NCBI GenBank assembly: GCA_019359885.1
Contig: JAHBCN010025358.1
Coordinates: 62,001-126,000, forward strand
Source: Listronotus oregonensis
Lineage: Eukaryota > Arthropoda > Insecta > Coleoptera > Curculionidae
Reading direction: 5' to 3'
Length of the DNA stretch: 64,000 nt
The notes beneath the pieces are model-generated. The model ran no database searches. It had not been told where the DNA came from and was given only the letters and a program-made list of their open reading frames with translations. Made by a program: the position numbers and the translations under genes. Positions 23,486-37,500 of this stretch are shown here, piece by piece. The stretch's first letter is position 1. Each line of letters begins with the position of its first letter.

Positions 23486-24625
23486 GGCCCGGTTGTACAA
23501 TGGACGTTCAACCGAAGTTTTACGCTGATCATCGGTTCAATGGAAAAAAAATCGTTGTACAAAGCCGATTCAGACGGTGAATGGTTGAACCGAACGTCCG
23601 AATTTGATCGTTCAAGATGAGTTCAACTCCTTTTAGAAATTTTTAACCTCACTCTTCTGACAGATTACCTTGTGTTTTAAATATTTTTGTTGTATTTTTA
23701 AAGTTGATACCTATTCGGTTTTTATAATTAAAAATTGATCTTGTATGAAAAGATATGACAGACGACAAGGATTTTGTAGAATAACTTATTAATGGTTTTA
23801 CACCCCGAGCCCCATAAATATACAGAAATAGACCAGATCATTTGAATATTTGGAAAAGACAAATAATTTAAGGCCAGATTTAGGTTTTAAAAAACAAGCT
23901 TTTTGAGATTTAATATAGATGAAATTTTTAAACAAATTTCATCTCTTACAGATAAGTAAGATTTATATTGTTTAATTACATTTAATTTTAAGTTTAAATG
24001 TTCTATTTATTTTTTTAGAAACCAAATTAATTCCTACTAAAAAAGGGATGGGTTTTTTTTACGATTTCTAGCCACTGGGAGTTTTTTTCAAGTTGTTTGA
24101 GATTTTGGGGGTATTAACAAGTCAACGGCAAGTTGAATAAATCAATGGTTTAAGAATCAGTTGCTGAATGGGGCTAAAAGATAAAAATGCTAAGAACTGA
24201 ATCTTAAATTACCATTGTGAAAGGGGGATTTTTTAGCATTGAAGCCATGGATGGCACGCAAAAATAAAATTCAATCTCCCGGGGGGGCAGATGCAGAAAA
24301 TTACAGGAAACAAAAAGGATTTATTTTTATACAATATGTAGCCATTTAGCATCTGTGATTTATTTTGTCAGTAGTGATTAAAAAATGTAAAATTAAACAA
24401 AAAATACAAATACATACTCATAATTATTATTAAGTTGTTTTTTTTAATAAAATCAAAATCCTTTTTAGTTGTTGTGTCAATTTTTTCTTCTTTTCTTTGT
24501 GGGTTTTGGGAACTGATAGTTCGGGGTAAACCTGCAGTGGTACAACACTAAAACCTGAACTGGGTTCAACGGGAACTGCAGTTCAAGAAAACTTCTGTTG
24601 AACCATTGTTTGTAAAACCCGGGCC
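23486..24625. mobile_element. TIR element with GGCCCGGTT ends
   Basis: The left end GGCCCGGTTGTACAATGG then GTTCAACC; the right end GGTTCAAC...GAACCATTGTTTGT then AAAACCCGGGCC. Flanks are TAAA and AAA, so a 3-bp duplication is possible (as in PIF/Harbinger) but not proven. No transposase ORF. The interior (24000-24620) shows inflated homopolymers, so consensus quality is doubtful. Confidence 0.55.
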
Positions 24626-25255
24626 AAAGGGGGAAAGGAAAAAAAAAGTTCCCCTAATTTAAGAGCTTCTTAGTAAATATCTACTTAAGTTATTTTTGGT
24701 GCAACGGCCATAACCCCTTTTCACTTTTCGCAAAGGTGCTGATTGGTTGCCGGGATGAATCACCCCATCTGCTAATCAATCACCACGCACAGCGAAAAGA
24801 AATGGATTAGACCATTGGCGTTTTTCCCCCTCACATGGGGGTTTGCCCCGCCAGGCGGGCAAGGCTGTCTCTGGGAAATTTATGCTTGAAGGCCGTAGCT
24901 GTTTATTTTGGCCAGGTCAAAGCCGATTATTATAACGAAGTTATCTTTACTTCTGGGTTTTAACTTTAGTTTTCTAAACGTGAATATTATAAACGTTTAA
25001 TTAACGCTAAAAACTAGGTTTAAATAAAAGGAAAATTTTTCATAAAAAAATACACTTTTCCTTTTTTTTACAGATTTATGGCCTTAAAGATATGGGCTTG
25101 TGTTGCTACTAAATGTTACTGCATATAATGTAAAAGAAGACCACCAACCAGAAATTAGAAACAGTTACAAATCTAGGATAATTTCATTTTAAAATGACTC
25201 ATCTGCCAAAAAGTGACATCACTTGACAGTTCCGAAAAACGAACCCAACCTAAAC
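24626..25255 (+). promoter_or_regulatory. Upstream region and 5' UTR of capping protein alpha
   Basis: No ORF of note. The last 60 bp (TGACATCACTTGACAGTTCC, ACCCAACCTAAAC) lead directly into the ATG without a visible splice acceptor, so the first coding exon probably carries the 5' UTR. 24820-24880 is locally GC-rich. TATA or initiator elements are not clear. Confidence 0.35.
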
Positions 25256-25515
25256 ATGGCGTCTGACGGAGACGAAATTATTTCCGATCAAGAAAAAGTG
25301 CGTATAGTTTCCGACTTTATTCTTCATTCGCCTCCCGGTGAATTCAATGAAGTCTTTAATGATGTCAGGAAGTTGCTGGACAACGACGACCTGCTTAAGG
25401 AGGGGGCCAGTGGGGCCTTCGCGCAATATAACAAAGATCAGTTAACACCAGTCCGAATAGAGAATACTGATCATTTGGTGCTTGTGACTGAATACAACGA
25501 TTTAGGAAATAATAG
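25256..25515 (+). CDS. cpa: Capping protein alpha exon 1
   Basis: Residues 1-86 plus two bases, MASDGDEIISDQEKVRIVSD to VTEYNDLGNN. The frame is open for 33 more bases upstream (from 25223), but the family begins at MASDGDE-like sequence, so the internal ATG at 25256 is taken. Donor AATAG|GTAAGC. Confidence 0.95.
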
Positions 25516-28500
25516 GTAAGCACCGAAGTAAATGTTAGAAGATGTATATAATTGCCCTAAGTCCCTGGGTAATCTCTAAAACACAAAGGGAAGGTGACAA
25601 TTATTATCCTTTTGGTGCTAGTACTATTTTGATAAGATAAGGTGTTTTTTGCTTTCCTTCACACAAAATATGACAACAGATCTAAAAAGTGGTTCCTGAA
25701 ACCTTTGAAAATGCAATTCTACATAGTGTCCAGATCTATGATTCATAATATGAATACTCTTCCTAGTTTAAGGTCCTGCCGGAACCACCAACAGTTTCTA
25801 CTAATCCTTTACTTTGTATTAGATAGGGCAGTTGATGTTGTTGATAATAAATGATTTTGTTTAAGGTATATTTTTAGCATTGTGGTTATGGTTATATGGT
25901 ATGTCATCAAAAAATTATATTTAAATTATTTATAATAAAAGGTATACTCAAAATGAATTGAGTTAATACAAATTAAGGTTAGTGGTGGTCTCGTAACTGC
26001 TGCCAGAATTAGATACAACCTTCACCCATCTGTTAACTAGATAAAAATTAATTTTTATCAAATATATTGAATTTTAATAGAAAAAGGGTACTGAATAAAA
26101 ACAACCATATCAATACAAGGAAAAGGTATTTTTTTATTTTATATCAAACAGTGGTATTCTTAATACTAAAAAATATATAGCTCTGGCTTTCACAGGAAAT
26201 TATACATATTGCTTATTTAGCAGTTTTTTTTTTTTTTGGTTTAAGGCTATTTTGCTATTTAGCCAAAGGTTTTGTTATTTATAAAGAACATATTAACTGA
26301 GTGTAATGGAATACTTTCATTTTTAGCTCTATCAGGATGCAGGGGTAAATTAGAAAAACTCGATAAAAAAAATCACTGAAATTTGTTGGTAATTTGTTGC
26401 TAATTAGTAGCTAAAATGTGGATTTTGTTGCTCAAGCCATTTTCGAAAAATCTAAATTACTGCTATATTGATATAAAGATAGCAGAAAATTTATGATAAA
26501 TCTTTAATTACCTGTTGACTGAATTACACGTTTTTTCCTAATTTGTTGCTATAAACTAGCAATATCGAAATATTACAATCTTTTTCTATTTTTTTTTAAA
26601 TATGCTACTTTAAACTTCATTTTTTACCATGTTAATACATATTACAATGCTTTACATACGTCAACAAAAAAAAATCATAAAACTAAACATTAAAAGAAAG
26701 AATACTTTTAGTGAAATACATCACACAAAGTATACTTGTACAGAAACACTGCTAAAAAATGTCCATCAAAATGTAAAATTCAGGTACTCATCTATTGAAT
26801 AAAAAACGTTTTCTGTTAAAAATATTTTGACTCTTCTTTCAAAAGCAACAAAAGACAAACCCTTAATATCCTCAGGTAATACATTAAAACATTTTATTGC
26901 CCAGTAGCCTGGACCCGTCTGACACCTTTTTAACCTCCAGTAGGCGGGTAGGATGTTATTCCTGTGCCTGGTTTCATAATTATGGATTTCCCATGGCTCA
27001 ACATATGCGTCGATATTTCTCTTCAGATATTTAAGATTTTCAAATATATACTGTGAAGGGAGTGTCAGTATCTTAAGCGCCCTGAGCCTGGCGGCAATCC
27101 TCCCTATAAGCGACCAGCCAGGACCCTTAAGCCCTGCGCTGGAGAGCGATAACACGTCCTGTATCCGCTGCATGCCCCCAGGCCAAAATCGAGTAGGAAA
27201 GATGAGAGTGAAAGAGGAAAAGTAGGCACACTTTAAAATATCCCGTGAGACACAGTTGGAAAGACTTCGCAAAGAAAGATATTTTTATTTAATTTTTTGC
27301 ATAGAGCATTTATTTGTGGTCTGCAGAGTAGTCTCGGGTCCAAGTTAATACCCAAAACCCAATCTCACTCTCATCAATCCCACCATTCAAATCGTCCAAA
27401 TCCCTCATTGAGAAAAGACTCTCTTTGTCTTACCATTATTCAGTACGAGCCTATTTGCAGCAAACCACTCTCCTCCCTCTCCTGTGCAGCCACGGAATCA
27501 TTCAGCGCCTCTGCAGCAGTATCAGCCGAGCAGGATATCGGGTGTCATCAGCAAAAAGAGTGTATTTGGCTTTATGGTCAATATCCGGTAGATCATTTAT
27601 ATATATTAGAAGAGTATTGGTCCCAATATAGAGCCTTGTGGGACACCAATGTTTAAAACACTTTCTGCTGAGGACACCCCGGCAACCCTGACGACTTGGA
27701 CTCTGTCACTTAGATATGATCCTATTAGTTTGACATTTTCATTACAAAAATTGTACCTAGTTAGTTTTCGTAGAAGAATGTCGTGGCTCACACAGTCGAA
27801 TGCCTTGCTTAGATCACACAGAAGAACAGAAATAAATTTCATTTCGTGAAATGACTCAACTATGTGGGACAAAAGATTCAAAATACCCATTGTTAAATTT
27901 TTGTGTTTTCTGAAACCAAATTGATGTTTGTTGAAGCAATTATTTATTTCCATAAATTTAACTATTTGCAGGGCCATGCTTTTTTCCACAAATCCATTTA
28001 TATACCATTTTAGCCAATAAATTGAGAAATTATTAACAAAATTCACTGTAGTTGCACCAAGGAAGTTTAAAGGTGTAGAAGCCCAATAGTGTAGAACAAA
28101 ATTGTCCAGGCGTGCAGGGGGCAGCGGGAATAGGGGGGTTGGCCCCGCGGAATTTGCGCAATGAATAGTAGGTCAGGGCCGGATTTCCATAATTCTTTGT
28201 TACTATCTATAAAATTGACATCATCAAATGTCAAATTCCAACATTCACTGTTTTTTTATTTTTTGCACAAAATTGTTGGTTATTAAAGGATACTACTATA
28301 GAATATTTAAAATTATTGTGTAATATTAGATTTTATATCATCTGATATAATATGGAAAGAATAGATGGCGCCACTTTACTGCCTTCTATTTAAATGGTCG
28401 ATATTTTTAAAAGTTTTGTATTTTTACCAAAAATCTTTGTAAATAAATAAAAACACGATTTTTTAAAATAAATTTCAAACATTGTATGATAGTATTATGT

Positions 28501-31500
28501 ACTTATCACCAATTTTGTGATAAAAGAAGGGCAAGATAGTGTAAATGAGTTTAATCTAATCCCAAGATTCTGGTTGTACATTAAAAAGTGAAAATTTTTA
28601 TAACTGCTTTTTAGGCATATACTTTTCACTAATAACAAACATTCATGAGACAGAATAACAGTGGTTAAAAATGTTTAGTAACCTTTGGTACCTGAGTATC
28701 CATTGTAACAGTATCCGTTAAATATTATGGTGTACAGTATGTCGAGCAAAAGTTGATAATGCAAGATTAAGAAAAAAATCTAATTTATTTTTAAACAAAT
28801 GGTATTGTATCGAAAGTTGCCTCCTCTCCGATTTTGATCAAATTTGGTATACAGGTTTTTGGGGCGCGATTACAAATCTGAAAATATCTTTTCGGTAACT
28901 TCGTTTCCGATATCTTCATCATTAAGTTGAAAATTAAACTAACCTCATTTTCACTATTCCCCCCTTCTTTTTGTACCAATTCTTAATTTTTTCACTAAAG
29001 TGGCACACGATATTTTATGAACAGCTTTTAAAACCTTGAATTTTTATTTATTTTACATCTTTTTTCCATTAAATTGCGAACTTTTTAGTTCAAAGGCAGC
29101 AGCCATATTTGCTTAAAAAATAAAAGTGAAAAAATGTGTAAAATAAACATAAAAAAAAGTTTTTAAAAGGTGTTTGTGAAATATTGTGTGCCAATTTAGT
29201 GTAAAAATCAAGAATTTTGTGCAAAAAGAAGGAGGAATAGTGTAAATAAGGTTAGTTTGATTTTCGATTTTGATGATGAATATCTCGAAAACGAAACATT
29301 GCCGAATTTTTTTTTAGATTTGTTATCAGCCCCAAAAAACCGTACAAAATTGTACTTCCTTTCATTCAATTAGAGGGACCTGTATATATTAAAATTTGCT
29401 TGGTCTGCCCAGTAATCAATAATTTTGATCCTTTAAAAGAGTGTACTAAATTATTAAATGAAATAAAAGTACCTAAATGTAAACCTTATTTCATTTTAAT
29501 AATCCACAGAAATACACAAACATTGTGGAAATCATCTAAAAGATAGTTAAGATTGCCTTACTTTTCTCAGTAATATTTCCTATGAAATTTTTTATTTTCT
29601 ATTATTTATAATTGATATATTATTATTTATTCGGTTACCTAACGTTACGTCTTACAAGAAGCACCTAATTTAAATATAAAAATACTTACCTAAAGTTAAA
29701 ATGACGGGTATGTTACCCTTTGGATTTGAAGACAAAACCATACAACCTCTAGTTATTTTGTTACGATAATAAGTAACAAACAATAAACACAAAATTATAG
29801 TCACAATTTAATAAACACTAATCACTAAAATAAGAAGGTTTTGATCAATCCAAAAAAAGGTACTCCGGCTCTCATAAATTATAATGTGTTGGCTAACTTC
29901 ACACTGATTTATCAGTGTGTAAGTAGGCAACACATTAAATTATTACGTGGAATTTTGTTATTGCGCAGAATCGGGGGGCCAACTCTGACAGTTATTTTCA
30001 TACTGGGCTGACATTTTTTGATCGAATGGGCCGTAGCATTGGGCTTCCATACACCTTTAAATTTCCCTTTGAGTTGAAATTTGTTGTAAACCCTTTGCTT
30101 GCATATGACGTCACGCGAAACGTATGTCGACGCCATTACAGAGACAGCGTTTTTAGCGAATTTTATAATTTAAACTTGAACATTGAGTTTTATTGAAAAT
30201 ACATCAGATTTCCCGGAAATATAAAATGTATAGTGTGTGTTAGGTACCAAAGAATAATTTAAAACGATTTTCAAAATCAGTCAAATAGCCGATTTCGATT
30301 TTTCGAAATCGTCTTGAGCAACAAAATCCTTATTTTAGCAACTAATTAGCTAGAAATTCCAGGGGATTTTTTTGTCGAGTTTTGCTAATTTACCTCTGTT
30401 GTCCGATAGAACTTTTATTTTTCTTCTTTTTGTATTTAAATAAATACAGGGTATATTCAATAAAATATAATAAGTAAACAAAAATATTAATCAATCAATC
30501 AATCAATCAATCATTTATTAGTCTATAAAGATCATATTTATGACGTTAGACAGGTCAAAATTAATGTACCATAATAGTAAAATAGAACAAAATAAAATAA
30601 AATAAACTTAACGTAGATTAAAATGTAATAAAGACAGGACAAATATTAAAACAGACTAGACAAAGCGCACAAACAATACAATCAATATAACAAAACCAAC
30701 AATTTAAAAATTTTTACTAAACTTCATTTCCGAAAACTCAAAAAACTGTAAAATACATTCATAAATAAAAATTCTTTCAGCCTTTTTTCTAAATATGGTT
30801 AGGGTCCTCGATTCTTTAATGTAATCCGGCATTCATTGTAGATTTTAATGCAAGAATAATGGGGTGATTTTTCAAAGGTGGTCTTTTCTGTGTTTTGGGA
30901 TTTCTAGTGAACGCATTCCGGGTTTTGTATTTAAAGGATTGTGCAGGTTCTTTTTAAATGCCCCCCTTATTCTTATGAACATAAAGTGCACATTTCAAGA
31001 TGTAAATAGATATTACTGTGAGAATTTTGTTTTTTTTTAAATTTTTCCCCCTTTATGATTCCAATGGTTTCAGCCTCAATATGAGTCTGACTATTCATTT
31101 CAGTGATACAAAGACTCTATTGATGGTTGAAAGTTTGGGCTCAGAGCATAATATTGTAGGAGAGGAAGTGGTATGCAAGGGCATAGAAATCCAGTTATCA
31201 GTGTATTAATAGGAACTGTATGTTTAAGTTTTAGCAAAGCATAGTATGCTCTGCTAAGTCCAGCACAAATGTGGTCATTTGGGGTTTCCCCGCTGTTTCT
31301 TGAGTCCAAATACGTCCCCAAAAATTTCACTGATGCAGCACTGGCTTGATGTTAGCCTTTGAGTACTATTATAAAAAAGAACCGTCATTGTTTTTTTTCA
31401 TTCAAAATCAGTCCGAGAAAGGGGCACCACTGATTCGTACTTTGGACTTACTAAGGAAATTTTTTCATAAAGTTGATCTCCATTTCTGGCCGATATTCCA

Positions 31501-34500
31501 ACAGTTGTATGGTCGGCGAACTTGATGGTTGTTCCTGGCAGTTTTAGGCCATTCACGAATAGTATAAATATTAATGGTGCAAGTATCAAGCCCTGAGGTG
31601 CGCCTAGGTTGACCCCCATATTGGTCTGATTGAAATTATTGAGCTGTACCAGGATTTTTCTTTCTTAAGAAAAGACATTATAAGAGAGAGTGTTTCCCTT
31701 ATTCCCCCAAATCTATAAAGCTTCCCGAACAAAACCAGGAAAGATGTCGAACCGGGCAAGTCAAAACAGGCAGGCACGGCTTTGCCGTGCTCCAGCTCTT
31801 GGTGGAACTGAACCAACTCAATACCCGCTGTCTCGGTTGATCTGTCAGGTGTGAAACCATGTTGACTGTTGCAAAGGAGTTTGTATTTATTAAGGAAATT
31901 CACCAGTCTATTATATAGAAACCTTTCAAAACTTTTCGAAAAGATACATTGGATTGTTATGGGTCTATAGTTCTCGATGTTTTTTTGGTCACCTTTCTTA
32001 AATGCTGGAACCACTTTTCCTTTCTTTAGAGCTGCCGGAAAAATCCCTGTTTCAATTGCTGAGTTAGTCAATATAGTTAAGGTTTGACTAATTTAGTCAA
32101 AAAACTTACATTGTTTCTTTGTTAATAATATTTGATTTAAAACACAATGTTTTTTTTTAGATTTTTTGATCCCCGTACCAAACAGAGCTTCCGCTATGAC
32201 CACCTAAGAAAAGAAGCTACCGACTACCAACCGTACACCCCTGACGGTACAGCGGAGCCCTGGCGGGCTGCCCTCGACTCCGAGTTTATTCAGTACACTA
32301 GGAATCATTACAAAGATGGAGTGTGCAGCGTGGTGGGGCGTAGTCAAGGGGGCGTCGTTAATTTAACGGCTTGCATTGAAGACCATCAGTTCCAGCCTAA
32401 AAATTTTTGGAATGGTAAGTTTACTTTGAAATGGGCTTTTAGCACATCCATAAACTTAACCAAACTAGCTTAAATGCATATAACAAAGCCGGTTTCTATA
32501 CAAAATGAAAAAACAATATTACAATCCAAAACTTTTTGCTTCAATACAAGTACATGGGTGTTCATATTGTGGGTAGTAGTAAACCACTATCTAAAAAAAT
32601 ATTTATCAGTATTTAAAACTGAAAATTGTTCGTAACCAAGTTTCATTAAAATATTACCTTCTTATTATTCAAACATTTTTCATCCCACATTATTAGTGAT
32701 CTATTAAAAAACTATGTTTTTATCAATTTTGTTTGTTTAATGTTGTTATCATATTGATTTGCTGCAATTTATTTTGCCATAAATTATCGTATTATAAACC
32801 TAAATAAATAATAATTTCATAAGGTTTTTTTATTGTTATAATTGTTAAATATTAAAATTGTGTTTTCTAATTTTAAATATTTTTTCCGACGTTTCGTTTT
32901 TATTGTACGAGGTATCTTCAGAGATCTTTACCATGTGGGGTTAAAACACTAAATATATTAGATAGAAAAATCCCCAAAAAATGTCAGCTGTAAGATATGT
33001 ATTAAAACTTGTTTAAATGTTGTATTATTATTTATAACTTTAGGATGTTAGATTGTAAATGTCTAGCTTAAGTTTAAATACCCACATTACCATATCTCTT
33101 CATCATAGTTCTCATACATAAAACATATTCCAGTACATGTAATTAGACTATTTACAACACTAGGCAAAATAATAACTTACCAATTCTGGCAGTCTGTTAA
33201 AATATTTTTGACTTTGCCAGAGAGGGCCTTGCAGGTTTTGGCCGACGCAATAAATTCTTCCTTTCTTACAGGTAACTTTCCATCCTGCCTGAAAAAGGCT
33301 GTAATCATTGCGCTTTTTAAGGGTGGCGATCACGGCAATCCTTCAAACTTTCGACCTATAGCATTGCTGCCTACCTTGGCGAAGATAGTGGAAAAAATTG
33401 TCAAGATGAGGATGATGTCTTTTATGAATGAACACAAACTTATGAACGAATCTCAGTTTGCCTTTCAGGACCGGACGGGCACGAGCGATGCTATCTTTGA
33501 GTTTCTTGAGCATCTGTATTTCCACCTGAACTCTGGGGAAGCTGCCGCTGCGGTGTTTTGCGATCTGTCGAAAGCATTCGACTGTGTGGACCGCCGGATA
33601 TTGCTGTGGAAGTTGGAGGCATATGGATTTAGAGGGATTGCTTTGGAGTGTTTCGCTCTTATCTGTCTGGGCGTGTTCAGACGGTTGTTTATAATGATGT
33701 TAATTCTGACGAACTCAGTGCTGGGGTTGGTTTTCCCCTAAGGTTGGTTCTGGGTCCGCTACTGTTCCTCATCTACGTTAACGACTTGCCTCGCCTTTCA
33801 ATAGCTGGAAGGTTCACTGTTTTGTGGATGATACCACCATTCTTTGGCATGATACTGACATTAATCGGTTAAAGGGCAATTTAATTATTGACTTGTGTAA
33901 GATAAAACAGTTGTGTGATGCAAATTTATTATTTTTTTAATATTTCAAGACTAATATCTTGACGTTTAGGTGTTACTTGGATAACATTTGTTTGGAAAGA
34001 TGAGTTAATTGCTATGCCAAATGCAATTAAATTTTTGGGATTAACTATTGACAGCAATCTAAAGTTTGAAAATCACATTGATAATTTATGTAATAAACTC
34101 TCTTCAGGTTCTTATGCACTGAGGGTTATATATAACAATCTGGACTTATCTATTGCAAGAAATTCCTATTTTTCACTAATCGAATCCCATCTTCGTTATG
34201 GTATTTGTTTTTGGGGATCATGTTCTCAATATCTGTTCAGATCTTTGTTTGTGTTACAAAAGAGAGCAATTAGATATATGTGTGAGCCAGGGTTCGTGAA
34301 TCCTGTCGTCTTTCGTCAGACACTCTATCTTAACCCTAACTTGTATTTATATTTTGGAGGTGGTCTGTTTAGTTTTTAAAAAGTATAAGGATGAACTGTC
34401 ATTGCCAACTCATTACAACCTGTGTCAGACTTTTACCCTTAACATGCCCATTCCTCGCTCTGAACTAATTAAAAGGTTATTTATTTATGAGGGAAAGAAA

Positions 34501-37500
34501 ATTTTTAATAGGCTTCCTCTTTCATTGAGGAGGCAACAGTGCCATAAAGGGTTTAGAAGACTGACAAAGAGGTTTTTAACTGAGAAGGCATACTACACTC
34601 TTGAGGAGTTTTATAATGACAGATAGATGTGTCGGTTGACTGGATAATATATAGAATTGACTGATTTATTGTCTAGTAGTGTAAGCGTTTTTTTTTTTGT
34701 TTGACTGCTCTGTAAAAATATTTTGTTGTTGCTTTAACTTTGCACATCTAATTTCAAAAGTGACTTATCTGTTTAATTGTATATTGTATATTTTATTATA
34801 GGTATTATAAATATGGCTTTGTCTACGATATTTTTGTGTCATTTGACAATAAAGCTACTTTTTGACTTTGACTTTGACATTCACTCATCAGCACGCTATG
34901 CTTACAACTTGAGTTAAGCCTTTACGAGTGGTTCTGTTCTTTTTTACAGGTAGATGGCGTAGCCAGTGGTTCGTCACCTTAAACGGTTCATCAACAGCCG
35001 AACTTAGAGGCATCCTAAAGGTTCAAGTACACTATTACGAGGAGGGAAATGTACAACTGGTTAGCACAAAAGAAATCAAAGAGACGATAAACGTGTCGTC
35101 CGAAGGACAGACTGCAAAGGAGATAGTCCAAGCTATCGAGAGCGCGGAGAACTTGTACCAAACCGCTATTTCGGAAAATTATCAGACCATGTCTGATACC
35201 ACTTTTAAAGCTTTGAGAAGGTAAGTGAAATATTTTTTTCTTGTGCTGGTGTTGAGAACTGTAATGGGTATATTTTTCGCGACAGCGAACATGCTTGTGT
35301 TGTTTAAATATGATTTTTATACCAATGTTTATTATACCGGGTGGTGCGTCGCCGAGCGGAACATAGGAAATCCCATGTAAATTTTAAGGGGGTCAATTAC
35401 TGGCTTCCCTGTACATTTTACAGAAAAAATGTAAGATAAAGAAATGAAGAGTTCAATCTGACAAGCCCTCATGCCAAGTTTCAAAAAATTTTAGTAAGCG
35501 AATCTTGAATTATTCAATAAATGTAATTGCAAAATTTCCAAATTTTCGGTTCAGGTAAAACCAAACAGGCACCAGTAGAATGAATATTGTCCCTGACATG
35601 AGGAAGTGTCAATAAATCAGTGACAGTCGGTATATGAAAAAAAAAACGAATTATTTAATCGACGAAAAAGTATCGATAATTAAGTAGCATTATTCGGGAA
35701 ACAGTTTTAGAGCAGCTGAAATGTTTTCAGTTTATTCCTCCACCAAGCCCATTTCGTCCATTTTAACTATTAAACGTATTGTCAGTAAGTTCGAGTCCAA
35801 AGGTACCGTAATAAATAATTGTAAATGTTCAACTCAAAATATAATAATAATAATATAATAATAATAATATCCTTTATTTCCAACAAAATCATTTACAATG
35901 ACAAAGAAACGTCAAACAATATATTTAAAATACATACAATTACCTAACATATTAAAATCATAAAAAGTATAAATACAATTAATTAAAACCAATTAAATTT
36001 GTGTGCACAATAACAATCAAGATAAAAACACTCTTACATGTACATAAAAATAATTTAATTAATATAATCAAAGTTGAAAGAGTAGAAACACTTACTCTGA
36101 AAAAACTGCATCACAGCCTTTCGAAATTTATCCCTGTTCTCTATTTCACTAAGCTAGATGGCAAAGATTTATAAACCTTCACTGCACGATAATAAGGTCC
36201 CCTCTAAAAAATGTTGAGTTGTGAGAAGGAATACTAAGACCACCCCTGCCTCTAGTAACAATTGTCATGGAGTTGGAGTAAAATCAGAGTTTACACTGAA
36301 TAAATGCGGATTTTTTTAACAAACATTACTAAGGCTAAGAAGTAAAGACTAGGAACAGTCAAAAAACCTAGACTATTAAAATGGGTTTACAAGAGGATCG
36401 AGGATGAATTTTAAGTATGCATCTGATAATATACTTTTGAGTTTTAAAGATATTGATCGCATGTGTGGAAGATCCCCAAAACAGAATCCCATAACTTATA
36501 AGGGACTGAACACAAGCAAAATAGAAACTACGAATACTGTCTACAAAAGTGAATCTCTCAATCTTCAGTATCAATGCACACATTGTTCAATTTAGATTGC
36601 AGGGAGTGTATATGGTCTTTCAACTTAAGTTTGAATCAATTATAACTCCTAGAAATTTTATGTTGTTGACTACTGGGATGGATTTACCATTCATCTTGGC
36701 ATAAAGGGAATGACTTCGTGTTAACGCCTATTCAAATGTTATTAGTCCAGTCTTATCTGCGTTTAATCTTAAATGATTTTGTTGGCCCCAAATTTCCCTC
36801 ATCTGCTCTGCTGCAACCGAACACGCCCCAGATAGGGTCCCCAAGCACCCGCTCGCCAATACAACCCGATGTATCATCAGCATACTGACACACATGACCC
36901 GAGGTAAACACCCCAGAAAGACTGTTCACATAAAGCAGGAACAAAATTGGGCCCAGTATTGAGCCTTGAGGAACACCCTGCTTTACCTCCGTAGTCCCAG
37001 AGAACCACTGCTTCCCATTACTTGTAACACATACTGATTGCTTTCTTTCTGCAAGATATGATTTTATTAATAAAGCACTTGCACCCCTCAGCCCATAACC
37101 TTCCAGTTTATCCATCATTAGTTGATGGTCAATAGTGTTGAATGCTCTTGAAAGATCAACAATACAGACCTGCTACCTTGTCATTATATCAAAAATAGAG
37201 CTGAAAAAAGAGAGAACGGAGATCTTAATATTCTACTGAGTGTGGAGGAAAACAAAATGGTTAGTATGAGGGTTCTTGGGCAAGAGGTAAATAAACATCA
37301 TACAATGGTATTGCGCACTTTGAAAAAACACAAAGATTATTCATATTCGAAAAATATCAAGAGCTGGAGGAAGGAGATGAAGAGCGAATAATGGCATTTT
37401 GTTTTGAAATGATGGAAAGAGCAAATAACGATAGGAATTTTTTAAGAAATATATGTTTACATTCACCCTCAACAATGAACCAAATGTTCAGAATTGCCGG

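Larger units (their letters stand above)
26327..30412. mobile_element. Old inverted-repeat element enclosing later insertions
   Basis: The left arm (26327-26460: GGTAAATTAG, AAACTCGA, TTTTGTTGCTCAAG, TTTCGAAAAATC) is mirrored by the right arm (30280-30412). Each arm is about 130 bp and 75-85% similar by eye. Between them lie a LINE (about 26640-28050) and element C (28057-30070). Removing these leaves only several hundred bp, as expected for a disrupted foldback or MITE. Confidence 0.5.

Noticed and set aside
25223..25255. Upstream ATG in frame with capping protein alpha (MTVPKNEPNLN extension)
   Set aside because: The family starts at the MASDGDE-like residue and the extension has no counterpart.
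28057..30070. Long terminal repeat retrotransposon
   Set aside because: The ends are inverted rather than direct, and no gag-pol or primer-binding site is seen.
33208..34626. An active LINE in cpa intron 2
   Set aside because: Frameshifts between the RT blocks and the missing 5' half show it is dead.
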